Positions 36,301 through 49,009 of a stretch of DNA of 64,000 nt are shown here, piece after piece. The stretch is from Pterois miles. Lineage: Eukaryota; Chordata; Actinopteri; Perciformes; Scorpaenidae. Both the position numbers and the translations under genes were made by a program. The notes below the pieces were generated by a model. That model did no database searches. It was not told where the DNA came from and worked only from the letters and a program-made list of their open reading frames with translations. The DNA lies in the NCBI GenBank assembly GCA_947000775.1, contig CAMQGK010000634.1, positions 24,568,501-24,632,500 on the forward strand. The letters are read 5' to 3'. How positions within the stretch are numbered: the first letter of the stretch is position 1; the number at the start of each line of letters is the position of its first letter.

Positions 36301-38940
36301 ATAAATAAATAAAAAAAATAGCATGACAGAAAAGCCTGCTTACTTCCTCACCTGCTCAGTTGCTCTGTGAAGAAGACAAGTTTGTCTGATGCTGGAAAAG
36401 TGTTGAGGAAGGAGGATTCAGACGCTGTTTGACCATCCAACCAGCACCTCAGTTGGAGCCTACCGCCACCTTGATTAGACAAAAATCACAATCGACTTAA
36501 ATGAGAACACAACGTCACTTAATTCAGATCCTCCCCAAGCTTAAAGATTAATATTTACCTCATAAGACAGTTAGCGAATGACTTGTCCTAGGAAAATCAC
36601 AGGTGTTACTAATATCTTTGACGATGGCTCTGTTCTATTAGTGTGCCATTAAGTCATGACAGCGAGCCAGCATGCACAATACCAGGACCCTGAAACTGAA
36701 GTAGCTACATGGAATTCAACAATAGAGGAAAACCAGGGAAAGAGGAATCTCCATTAGGAACCGATAGAGGCTCTTTGTTCCAGAGAGCTTTGCAGACTAC
36801 GATAAACTCAACAAGCCACAGCCAACGGGCCTGGCTACTACATTCCACTGAAGCCTACAAACTCTATTTTGCCATGCAGCTGATTGGCAGTCACCGTCAG
36901 TTAGGTGGTAAGCAGAGAAAGCAATAGAGTCTAAGCTAGACATCTCCAGGGCCTTATTATAAGCCTCATTCGCCAGCAGCACAGATTCTTACGTCTGAGT
37001 GCCCAGTAGTAGCAAGAGGGCCCACTTCATCAGAAGCAGCCAGGGATACATTCCACCTCCACTAGGTCTGTTCACTGAATAAGTCTCTGTGAAGCGTGAT
37101 ATAGTGTAGAAGTGACAGCTTGCCTCAAATCCATTTACAATCATGGGCAAAAATCTCCATGTAGTTTCTGACTCAGCTTTAATCCCAGACAGCACCACAC
37201 CTTTATCTCATAATTACCCACAAGGAAATACACAGGGATTGTATCAGTTTGGATAGGAATTAGAGGAAAGGCAGGGAGAACGCCCAGTGCTGTGCATACC
37301 CTGACATCGATCCAGACCCTGGATTATATAGCTCGAAAAGTGGAATTGAAGACAGGCTGAGGCAGATTCTGGGACTCACATGTACATGTAGCATCAGATG
37401 TAGTAAGGAAGTGATTTCCAACCAGGACTCCACCCCAGGGGCTACTTCTGCAGTGCCAGGATATGTGGAAATATTAGAGCAATTAAAGTAATTTGAAAAA
37501 ATAGAAATTAAGATTTGATTAAAGAATATATAGCATACCCATACTGACTCAGCTATAACACTCGAATGCTACGTGCTGATTTGTAGCTTGCAAGCAAGCA
37601 GAAAAGTGAAGTTGGCTAAAGTAATGGATAAATGGTGCAAATAAACCGCTGCAAGTAATGGATAAACAGTTGAAATATAAGCTAAAGGCAAAGTGGTTGA
37701 AATTGCTATACGTATGGATAAACTGTTACAATATTAGCTAAAGGTAATGGATAAACTGTTATGATAGTTTGCTAAAGGTATCTGTATATTGTTATAATAC
37801 TTTGCTACATATAACCAGTAAATTGTTACAATAGTTAGCTAAAGGCAATAGTTAGCTAAAAGTTATGGATAAATTGTTACAATAGATAGAAGTAACGGGC
37901 AAAATGATACGATAGATAAAAGTAACCGGCAAATTGTTACAATAGATAAAAGCAACGGGCAAAATGTTACGATAGATAAAAGTAACAGGCAAATTGTTAC
38001 AATAGATAAAAGTAACGGGCAAAATGTTACGATAGATAAAAGTAACAGGCAAATTGTTACAATAGATAAAAGTAACGGGCAAAATGTTACAATAGATAAA
38101 AGTAACAGGCAAATTGTTACAATAGATAAAAGTAACGGGCAAAATGTTACGAGAGATAAAGGTAATGGGTAAATAGCTACAACAGATAAAAGTAATGGGT
38201 AAACAGTTACAATAGATAAAAGTAATGGGAAAATTATTACATTGAAAACACAATCTTGTGAGTTTTGTTCCAAACTTGATTTAATTATAAAAAAAAAACA
38301 AATGAATATGAACACATTGTCCTTAATTATCTGAACAGCAGTTTGAACACACACGAAAAAACAATCAGAAAGCAGAGAATACATTTTTAATCCGTCGTTT
38401 TCAGAAGCTCATCTATCATTTAATATGGGAAAGGTAAAATAAAGTTCAAAAGGCACACGCAACATCCAATGACATGGAAAACAGAAAATAATAAGCAACT
38501 GCAAGCTGAACAATTTTTTTTTTTGGATTGTGATAAATAAGCATGGGAAGCTACTGAATGCTGTCCTGAAAGTCCAAGATTTCTCTCGGTGATTTCCTAT
38601 TTAGTGCTCGACTTGAAATGTGAAAACCATTGTTGGCACATTATTTTTTCACGAGGATGGTGATCGGCCATTAATAGGGTTTATTCAAAAGTGACAGCCT
38701 TTTAAGGACCACTTCATTTTCAATGTACATACATCAAAATAGTGTTTGTATTTTTAGTTCGTGGGAAAATAGAAAATGTATTTTATTCCCATTAGATCAT
38801 GTATTGGAAAATATAAGAAAATCTTTTATTTTTCACCTCTTGGTTCTACATTGGTTACCTACCAGTGTTTCCTTGGTATTAACGGGGTTTCTTTAAAAAA
38901 CATATATACTCCTTAAAGCCAACCACCAACCAACACAACA
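33376..38940. other. tshr-gtf2a1 intergenic region
   Basis: 5.5 kb between the convergent genes with no exon I can support. It holds a poly-G run near 33870, short repeat fragments, and a tandem array at 37,690-38,245. Most of the rest is plain AT-rich sequence. Confidence 0.6.
37690..38245. repeat. 30-bp minisatellite array
   Basis: A core of about eleven units of the form AATAGATAAAAGTAACGGGC plus AAAATGTTAC, alternating between GGGCAAAATG and AGGCAAATTG variants so that a 60-bp higher-order repeat appears. The left flank (37,690-37,860) is a degenerate version with TAAACTGTTA. Because 30 is a multiple of 3, long open frames run through it by chance. Confidence 0.9.
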
Positions 38941-40457
38941 GTCAAAAAACACATACTTTATTTCAAATTGCTTCAACAGGGGCACTAAAAACAAACTGAA
39001 GACAACCCCCCCCCCCACCCCCCAGTTAAACTCACTTAGAAAAGACTCTCATTTAAAAGTCATGAATAAAATGAAAGCACAGGAGAACATATGGTGGACG
39101 AAATGATCTAGAACACAGCGTTATGTAGCTTTGTCCAACCAACAGAGAAATAAAAGGAACACTTATTAGATTATAAGAGCACAGTTTGGTGCGGCTTTCC
39201 AACCTTTCAAAAAAAAAAAAAAAAAATAGACCATTTCAGGATTTTTCAGGAATAAATAAAAAAAAAAAAAGTCAGAAAAAAGGAAAAAATTAAATAAAAA
39301 AAAAAATTGTCCTCGGTTTCAACTAATATGAGATTATGGTGTGTGAGAAAAATAAAGTAGAATTTCCAGAGAAAAGTGGTGACGACACAGAATCAATCAC
39401 AGCTACAGTCAGTCACTGTCTCACCCACTCACACCCACAGAAGAGAGCACGCTGTGGCTATTGATTAACTCGACTGATTTCACAACACATTGATAAACTG
39501 ACAGTGCAAATTTTCAGACGGCTGCAGGGAACTAAAATAAGAGCAAAGAAGACACACCAACAGGACAGACTTTCAGACATTTTGTACACTTCTTAAATGA
39601 ATTCAGTGTTGGATCTGTTTTTTTTTTTTTTTCAGTTTTTGGATAAAGATGGAATGAAGCTCCAGAGAAGCCGATGAGGAAAATAACATTTTTTTGGATT
39701 GAGCACTCATTAGAAGATTAAAATAATGCCTTTAAACAACTATTCGTTACTTTAGAATTAATATTATTTTACCTTCTTTATCTTAACCCTTCATCAAACA
39801 TTTTTTTTTAAAAACAACTTTAAAACAACAGGTTGTTAACTACATAAAACACTCTGGAGCACCATTTTCATGAACAAGAGACAGAATTGCGATCCAGGAA
39901 CAAAAATTCAAAGCCAAAAGTTGATTCTGGCCGTACTAAAGGCAGCGATCTTGACTGGTGGCACTAAGTTTGGACTTAAATGTAGACACGAGTCAAACCA
40001 GTCAATCGACTACAGTGCATCATGAGGGTGTTTCTCATCTACGGGGTTACAATGAATGACCTCTGACCCTCCTGTGGCCGGGCAGGTCAGGTCACTCTGG
40101 TCCACTACACCTGTACGATGTGAAATGCTTACTTTCCAAAGTATGTGAATTCTCTCAGAAAAAATGTAGAGAAGCCTGGAAGAAGCGAAAAAAGAGATAA
40201 AGACCACTCTGTTTGCAGGCTTTCCCTTCCCCTGTAGGTTTCTCATCTTGCAAGGCTAGTCGAGTGTTTTTTGACGATACCCGGGTTTCACGGCACCTCA
40301 CAGTCCTTTGGGTTTGTCAGAGTTCTCAAAGACTCAGAAGAAGTTTCCTGAAATTAATCCAGTCACAGGATATGGAAGGATATTGAAGTGTCTGCTAACT
40401 GGATAGAAGGAGTTACAGAGTTCCTGCTCCTGTTGCTCTGTCTGTTTTTTTTCTACC
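38941..40457 (-). other. gtf2a1: gtf2a1 3' UTR (inferred)
   Basis: About 1.5 kb following the stop codon on the minus strand, ending near an AATAAA at 38962-38957. It contains several A- or T-rich runs and a poly-C tract at about 39008. No open frame of interest. Confidence 0.5.
38957..38962 (-). terminator. gtf2a1: Candidate gtf2a1 polyadenylation signal AATAAA
   Basis: AATAAA on the minus strand about 1.5 kb after the stop codon, with GT-containing sequence following. Chosen as the nearest strong hexamer in a plausible position. Confidence 0.45.
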
Positions 40458-40565
40458 TCACCATTCAGCGTCCCCAATGGCTTTGGAGAAGACATAGTCT
40501 CTCCCATTCAGATTCATGATCCCGTCCTTCAGGTGGAATTTCCATTTGTTCTTACTTCTGTGAAT
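40458..40565 (-). CDS. gtf2a1: gtf2a1 exon 10 (last)
   Basis: A 108-bp coding part, IHRSKNKWKFHLKDGIMNLN then GRDYVFSKAIGDAEW and TGA at 40460-40458. Almost identical to the human C-terminus. Confidence 0.97.
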   Translation of the reverse strand: MHRSKNKWKFHLKDGIMNLNGRDYVFSKAIGDAEW

Positions 40566-43500
40566 CTGAGGAGTAAAGAGAAGGAGCTTAATGCTGTGGG
40601 CGTAAAGGACAGAGGGACACTGTTTCATCTTACAGTGGACACAGTCTCTAATGTCTTTAGCCCATGTATGCAGAAGACTCACCCAGACTCGTGAAATGAA
40701 AGGTTACTAGATTTTAGCCAGAATTACCGCCTCACAGTTGTGTGCCTCTGTCAACCTGTCAAGTTGCAGTTTACATCCATGTGTGTCCAAAATGTCATCA
40801 CTTGATACCACTTAATCACACATAATACTAGCATGTTAGATGTTTGTGTAAAATTGTCATAATTAGCAAATGACTTCTATCTATTCTAGTTCTTGAGTTA
40901 TGGCCAAAAATGTGTTTTGTGAGTTCACAGTGACCTTTGGCCACCAAAATCTAATCAGATCATCTTTGATTCCAAGCAGATGTTTGTGTCATATTTGAAG
41001 AAATTCCCTGCAAGCGTTCCTCAGATACTGTGTTCATGAGAATGGACTGCACGGACATATGGACGTATGTACGAACGTAAGTACGGACGGACAACTTGAA
41101 AACATAAGGCCACAGCCGTTGCCAGCATGGAGACATAAAAATGTTCCAACTGAAAAACCAAGCCAGAGTCGTTAACACTTACAGTCCGTCCCTTCAGCCT
41201 CCCTCCAAAGCCGCTCCCCAAAATGATCATTACGAACATAAACATAGTATAGTAAACATAGACAATGAACATGGTCATTCTTGGTACTCACAGCTCTCAG
41301 GCTGCTTTGATTTATTGGTTGCTCTCGGGATGTAATGAGAATTTCAAATTTCAAATGTATTTGATCAACACTACCAACTTGACCTTTAGCCAGTATTCAC
41401 CAATAGTTCTTTATAAGCACTGAATTAACATGTAATAGTTTTGCAATACACTTAGGGCTGCATAACACTGGTGATCACTGCACTCAAGGCAAAAAAACTC
41501 TACTAAAAGCAGTGTTAATATCAATAGTAAAGGCTCTCACACATGTTTTTGTGCACAATGCCTCTGAATTTGTTGTGCCATATTCTCTCCTGGAATAGAT
41601 CATCTCTTACCTTGTCATACTGGCAAACCACTACATTCTCTGTATCAAACAGCTCCTGGTCCTCCTCATCACTGACGTCATCACCGCTGTTCAGTGGCTC
41701 CTGATGAGGAAACAAATCCAACAAGTTGAACAACATTATACTGTCCGGTGATGGTGCAAAACCTTCTGAAACTAAATTTCTGGTCTATGCAACATTAAAA
41801 CATGCAAAGCGACTGACGTGTGGCGAGCTAAATGTCTCAAAGATTATGTTACAGAAGAAACAAACTAGTAAATGATCCATACTTATTTTAAGGAGTAAAG
41901 ACAATATAATTCTACTGATCATCAACATAAATGGCTCTCTCGGGGTGCGCCAGGATTCTGCTCTGAGGTTGTCAAAATTAAGTTTGCACATGTAATATCT
42001 AATATTATTAGTATTAAGTTGAGTCCAGCATTTCCAGTAACTCCACAAACAATTCCAGGGTGTAAATTCAAAAGTATTTCTTAAATACAAGCAGGAGAAA
42101 CTTCAAGGAAAATAGGCTGGGGACCACTGATATAGATGAACTTTAAAACACTAACTAGTCCTGCTGAGCCTGACAATATCTGACACTGCAGTTAGGTACC
42201 CACCTCTTCAACCTGCCCGTCCTCTCCCCCGTCCTTGTCCTTCTCCTCCTCATCATCTTCATCATACTCCTCCTCCTCGTCCTCATCCTCTTCCGAGGAG
42301 GTGTCTCCGGCGCCGTCCGCCTGCTGCATCATGGGAGGCTGCTGGGCCTGGGGCTGGGATTGAGCCTGGGCTTGCTGTTGGGCCTGTGCCTGTGGTGGGA
42401 CCTGTGGTGCAGCTGCACCCTGGGCCTGCTGGGCCTGGAGCTGCCGGACCAGAGCCGCTGTTGCTGCCTGACCGGGCTGTGACGGTGTAGCTGCTGCCTG
42501 CATCACCTAATGGGGAAAGGGCCACAGAGCAGAAACGGTGACTGTTAATTAAGGAGTTTATATCCTGTCCATCCTGTCAAACATTGTGCATTCTAAGGAT
42601 AATATTAATAGAGCAGTAATGATTAATCAGTTAGTTGTCAACTATCAAACTTATCATCAAGCATCACATTTTGATGATCAAGTTTTTTTTTAAGAATAAA
42701 AAAGGCTACATTCTCTGAGTCCAGCTTATTAATGTGAATATTTACTGGTTTCTTTACTCCTCTATAACATTAAATCTTTGAGTTGTGGACAAAAAAAGAC
42801 ATTTGAAGACGTCATTTTGGACTTTGGGAAACACTGATCAATGTTTTTCATCATTTCAAATTTTAACGACCAAACAACTAATCGATTGATCAAGAAAATA
42901 ACAGACTGATTAATCAACAATGAAATCAAATCTCCAAAGTGCATAGCAAACTTCCAGAAAAGAGCAATTAAACTGGTAATGAAGCAACGAAGAAGTGCTG
43001 ACCTGCGTGTTGCCTTGGACTTTGTTTCCTGAAGCCAAGACAATCTGCTGCGGCTGGATGATGACTCCTGTTTGCTGAGGCAGGCCTCCCTGCAGAGGAG
43101 CCAGGACCTGGACACACCGCAAACGGGAAGAACGCACAATCTGAAAAAGCTCTCCGATAAATATTAGTGTATTGTCTTTGGAGATGTGAGGGAATAACAC
43201 GTTAAAAATGCCAAAAGTTACTCTATTTAAAGGTGCTAAGATGATGTTGATAACATTCGGCCTCCCTGTTCCATTGCATTTACCGTCAGTCTTTTTATCT
43301 GTTTGTTTGTTTGTTTTTTTAACTGGCAACCCAGAGATACCTCTCTGGGTTGATAACATGATAACGACACTGTTCTACTAATGGCTCACCAAGCGATATC
43401 TGGGCTTTGGGTATTAGCCCATACTGAGTACTGATCCGATACCAGTGTTTAATTAATAAGCTGTATGCCTCACTGTGTGGATCATTATTTCATGTGTTAG

Positions 43501-46500
43501 ACAACATCTTGCTTGACTTAAACATTACTTTCTAACTTTGTAAAACAAAATGTTACAAATAAATATATAAATATAAATTTAGTGAATTGTTTATTATTAA
43601 AATAATAAATCGCACACCAGCAGCTTGGTAAAAAAAATCTTCAAAATTAACAGGAATTACAATTTTGTAGCAACCTAATTGGTCAAACCTTCAACAGCAA
43701 TTAAAATTCCAGTATACAATATAATCTACTAGTAGATAAACATAGAATTGAATTTCATAGATCAGCCCCACTGTCATGTGACCCAATCCGGCGATTTGAG
43801 TCAGTTTTGGGCTGATATCAGATCCTGTATCGTTGTATCTCTCAACAAAACATTTATTCTGGACCAACAAAATCATTTCAAATAATTAATTCACAATCGA
43901 AATTATGTCTTTTAGGAAAAGCCATACTTTCATTCTGCACCGTTCTAAAGGCTCAGCAGGTGTATTATTTCTAAAACAATTTTGTCTACATAAAAATGTT
44001 ATAAGACCTTTAACCTCAATTGATTTGTAATCGTAAGTTTTGTTGAAAAGCAGGGATAGCTGGATCATCACGTAATGACGTATTTTACTGTTACTGGTTC
44101 ATTTGGAGAATTCACTAATATAAAAAGGTCACAGATAGCAAGTGTCCTTATTTTCTGGAATATATGTTTTTCATGGCATATTTCAAGTTTCTATTTCCAT
44201 GTTGGTTTTTCCACTTGTACAACAGCTATGTAGCCAAACGGCTTACTGATTAGACACACAATGTCAATTACTATACACTACGTGCAGTTGGTTGTTGACC
44301 ACATATAAACCTGATACATCCAGCCACTTTGTTCGTGATTTTCACCGTTAGATGGTCCTACCTGTCTAATGGGGCATACCTGCTGTATGACCGGTGCCTG
44401 CACTCCGCCAGGCTGCATCTGCTGCTGCAGGAGGATCTGCTGCTGGGGCTGCTGGATAATGTACTGGGCCCCATTAGGGGCACGGACCACCTGCAGGATC
44501 TGACCTGAGGGACGGAAAAACAGAGTTGACCTGAGTGCTGGGAGAGTGCACGCATCTATAAATCAAATTAAACGGACAGTTCAGGCCAAAATCAAAGATA
44601 AGTTTTTCCTCTTACCTGTAGTACTGTTCATCTATCTAGATTGCTTTGGTGTGAGTTGCAGAGTGCTGGAGATATCGGCCGTAGGGACGCCTGCCTTCTC
44701 TAAAATATAATAGAACTAGATGGCAGTTGGCTTTCCAGAAACCATGACCTGGTTACTGACGATAATCCACAGACCTCGTGGTGAGCAGTTTCTCCTGACC
44801 TACACCCACCAATGATATTACTGCACAGAAGGAAGCATGCATCCACTCATTGACAAGAGTTTATAACCGATACTGATAGTTCATCTAGCACCACTGAGAT
44901 AGCTAATGTTACAGCTCAGCTCAGATAGTTGGGTGTTGTGAAGTGGAGTTGTATGAGGTACTTCCTACTTATCCAGAGTGGGTGTATTACTTAGAGCAGA
45001 TGATGGTCAGCGTACCAGCGCCGGAGCAAAGCAATACAGTGCTGAGGACAGGGACGGCAGGAAAACGTATTTTAGCCCCCTCACCTAAAAATACATAAAT
45101 AAATACATAAACTTAAACTGATGTTTAGGTTTTGCTGTTGTCCCCGTTGACAGCACTATATTGCTTTGCTCGGGGGCCGGTGCTCCCGTCTGTTTCTCAT
45201 TGCCGGGGGCACGCTGACTGTCATCTACTGGAAGTGATACACCTATTATAGACAAGTCCGCTTCAAAACACCCAAACTATATACATCTCACTGTCACAGG
45301 CATGAGCCACTTGTTTCTATATGAAACAGCTCACAACAAGGTATGTGGATTATCTTGAGTATTAGGCTGATGATTTCTGGGAAGAAATATTGCTGTTGAG
45401 TTTTTGTAATATTTATGGCGCTTTGAGTACCACAAGCCAAGAGACATTAAGTTCCATTATATTGGAAAGAAGGCAGACATCCCTACATCTGATATCTCCC
45501 ACACTCTGCAGGTCAAAGTAATCTAGATTGATAAACAACAGGTAAAAGGAAAAAATAGATTTTTGATTTTGGGGTGAACTGTCCCTTAAATTTGTCAATT
45601 TGAATATCCAAGTATTTCTTCATAATCTGATGCACAGATAAACGTGTGAGTGTTCCACCTTGGCTGGTGATGAGCTGTTGGTATGGGGTGACCCCTGACG
45701 GCAAAGCGAGGGTTGCTGCGGTAGCTGCTGCACTCTAGAGGAGAAACGGAGAACACACACGAGAAACTGAAACAAGGCGGCCAGGTGCACACTCACCAAC
45801 AGCGAGTCCACACACTAAAAGTTACATCTGATCATACCCTAAAGCAGGATGTCAGGGTTCAATGATGTGTGAAACAAGACTGTTTAAGGATGTCAACTTG
45901 TAAATACTCTATACGGGGTTTAAGCATACACGCCAGGTACAAACAGGTAATTATGGATTTACTGTTAAGTACATTTCTCTAGAGATATTTAATATTCATG
46001 AAAGACATGACAGCCTCTTCACAATTTAAGTGCTGTTATTCATGCCAGGTTTGATGGTGAAAGGTTAGAAATTTGCACGTGAAATTAATTGTTTGAGAAT
46101 TAGGACAAAAAAAAAAAAAAAACACAGTTTAATAATACAGCACAGATGCATGCCTTGACACCAACAGATGGCTCACTGAGCACAAGTACTGTTGAGAGAG
46201 AAGTACAAAAGGGAAGGGAAGTGTTAACCACGCCACTGTACGCAATTAATATTGATGAAGGAAAAAGTGTGTGTCAGTGTGAGATCCAACAGGAGCACGT
46301 AAGAGGATGCATTATCCCCAGCTTTATCTCTACTGTAATCGAGGCTACTAGACGACTCTCTGAAGGTCCTTCATCTCCTCTACTCTCTTGCTTCCCATAC
46401 CCTTCTGCCCCTCCATCTGTCTGCTACTACACCAGTCTGAGGAAAAAATCCTGCAGAGACGCATTAAGTTCCTCTTCTTCTTTTTGGCTGGCTGTGTGGG

Positions 46501-47397
46501 AAACGATGCTTCCCTTTCTCTCAATAAAAATATATTACACTAACAGAGTGCTTCAAGTGAGGGAGTCACTGTAAGTCTGTATACAGTGGAGGTCAGCGGA
46601 TATTGCATTTCATCTACTGTTTTTCTTATGAGCACAAAACCCCAAACTATAATTGTGTGTTCATTTTATCCGTACATTATCTACTTACCATCCCCGTTGC
46701 ACTCATGTGCTGTAGAATCTTGGAATCTTGAACAATGACTTGCTGCTGGGGAGCTGTGGGGAGTCAAACCATAATATGCATCAAGACGAATTATAATATC
46801 CTGAAAAGAAAGTGATTACAAACAGAGAAATCTACTACAAATACTACTATTACTAATCTACTACTGGCTCTTAAAGCAACCGTTATTATATAAAAATAAC
46901 TGTCATATTAACTCAAACTGCCACTATATCCTGATAGTAGTACATGAAACAGATAATTTGAGAAAAAGACTCAAAATCAAAGTACATAGCTCGACCCTGT
47001 ATGGTCAATCTATGAATTTGGGGCTAAATTGTTATACAGCCAGTGTTTATATTATTAAATCCAGCGGTACATGTCCACCAGGTCCGGCGAGGATGCTAAG
47101 AGACATGCTGCTCCACTCAACTCAACCCTATTGTTGAATGCACCTGATTGGTCCCTGGTTTTCTGCTCGCCGATTCAAACAGGAAACAACATGTTGACCT
47201 GCATGTGAACTTTCTGTTATTCTGTCTACATAATCCACCGAAATCTACTTCTGAAAACATTTTAAGTGAGACACAGGCCACACCACTGCTGATCTCATTT
47301 CATTTTAGAACTAAGTAAGCTAGTTTGAAAGCTTGGTGCAAGTTTTGTGAGCCAGACCTCCATTCACTCACTCACTCACTCACTCACTCCTCCTCCT

Positions 47398-47479
<82 letters not shown>

Positions 47480-48976
47480 ATTCCTCCGCACCCGGAAAAA
47501 AAACAAAAACAACCAATCGGCGTCCAGGAGTCTCTAATGCAGCTGTCAATCACTGCTCACAAACTGCAATCAACGGTCAAACTAGGCAGTGCTAATCAAA
47601 TACCAATCAAGATTCTGTTACTGTAATGACTATTTCTCAAGTTTGCTCCAGCTGGTGGGCGGCGCTTAGTTTTGGTTTGACTGTTTTAAAAATGGCAGCT
47701 GGGTTTCTGAAAACATTTGAGGCAAGAAACAGGCATTACAGTAACAGAATCATATTAATCATATCATATTAGTTTGACAGTTTGATCTGAGTTTACAAGC
47801 TACTATGAGCAGTGATTGACCGCTGCATTACAGACTCCTCGGCTCTGTTTGGTTGTTTTTCTTAGGGCGCGGTGGCACTAAAAGAAAGCAGAGGAACCCA
47901 TTTTTAAAACACATTATCTGTCTCTTGTACCATTGTTCAGATATAGTGACAGTTTGAGCAAATATGACGGAAAGTTTTTTTTTATTAAAGTTACCATTTT
48001 CAGTAGGAAGGTTGTATACGACTTGTCTAAATGGACATTTGTGTGGCGAGTAGAAAAGACATTCCCTGATGTTTTCCACCGCAGTGACAGTGCTGACCTA
48101 CCTTGCGGCTGCTGAGGGGGCAGGATAACTTGCTGGGCCTGCGCTGGCTGGGTCACCTGCTGGACTTGTTGGACCTGCTGAACCTGCTGCTGGACCTGCT
48201 GCTGCTGCTGCTGTTGCTGCTGCTGAGCAGCCTGCAGGGCTGCCTGCTCCTCGGTGTGGAAGCCCTCCACTGCCTTGGACTGCAACAGTTTGTTTTCCCA
48301 TAGCTGAAGCAGTAAGCCGAAGAAAGAAGCCTTCTATGAGTTTTTATAGTAATTTTTGAGGTACCCCTTTCATTATATATGAAATGATACATAATGTAAT
48401 TTAAAAAAAACAATGAAGTTCAAGAGGCTGGACATTTGTTTCCTATGTGTGACTGTCAAAGGTAGAAATTTTAATGTGAAAAAATGCACCTTTTTAATGT
48501 TAGTAGATTATTGTTTTAACTCAATTTTTTTATTGAGTTTTAATCTCCTAAATTCCTTCTGATTAAACATCCTGGTTTAAAACTTTTCGATAAAATACAT
48601 ATTTCTGATCTTAACCAGACATAATTAAGGGTTATTCGAATAAAAACTTTACAAATGAATAGCGGACATTTGTGAAATCATAATAAAAGCTTACTCTCTC
48701 CTGTGTCTATACATTTATTTTATTCAGATTTGAGATTTGTTTCCAGTGAGATATTATTCCTCTTATATAGTGGCTCTGCTGTTGTAAGCATTACTGTTGC
48801 TGTTTTTTTGGGCTTCGAAGCTTTCAGTGAGAAATATTCAAAAGGTATTGGAAGCTTAGGGACAGCACCGCTGACACACTACTGTACACACATGCACCTC
48901 TACACATAAACAGCAACATCCATCTGAGAAGAACTAATGTGGGATTATTCCTTATTCTATGGGCTATTTTGGTGCA

Positions 48977-49009
<33 letters not shown>

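Noticed and set aside
37860..38245. CRISPR-like regular repeat
   Set aside because: Units are contiguous without unique spacers, and the sequence is vertebrate.
37852..38384. Two long overlapping open frames on the minus strand with repeating 10-residue units
   Set aside because: They are produced by the 30-bp tandem array, whose unit is a multiple of three without stops. The residues simply mirror the DNA repeat, and no splice or homology evidence exists.
46146..46574. 142-codon open frame on the plus strand in gtf2a1 intron 4
   Set aside because: No recognisable domain, no neighbouring splice context, opposite strand to the host gene.
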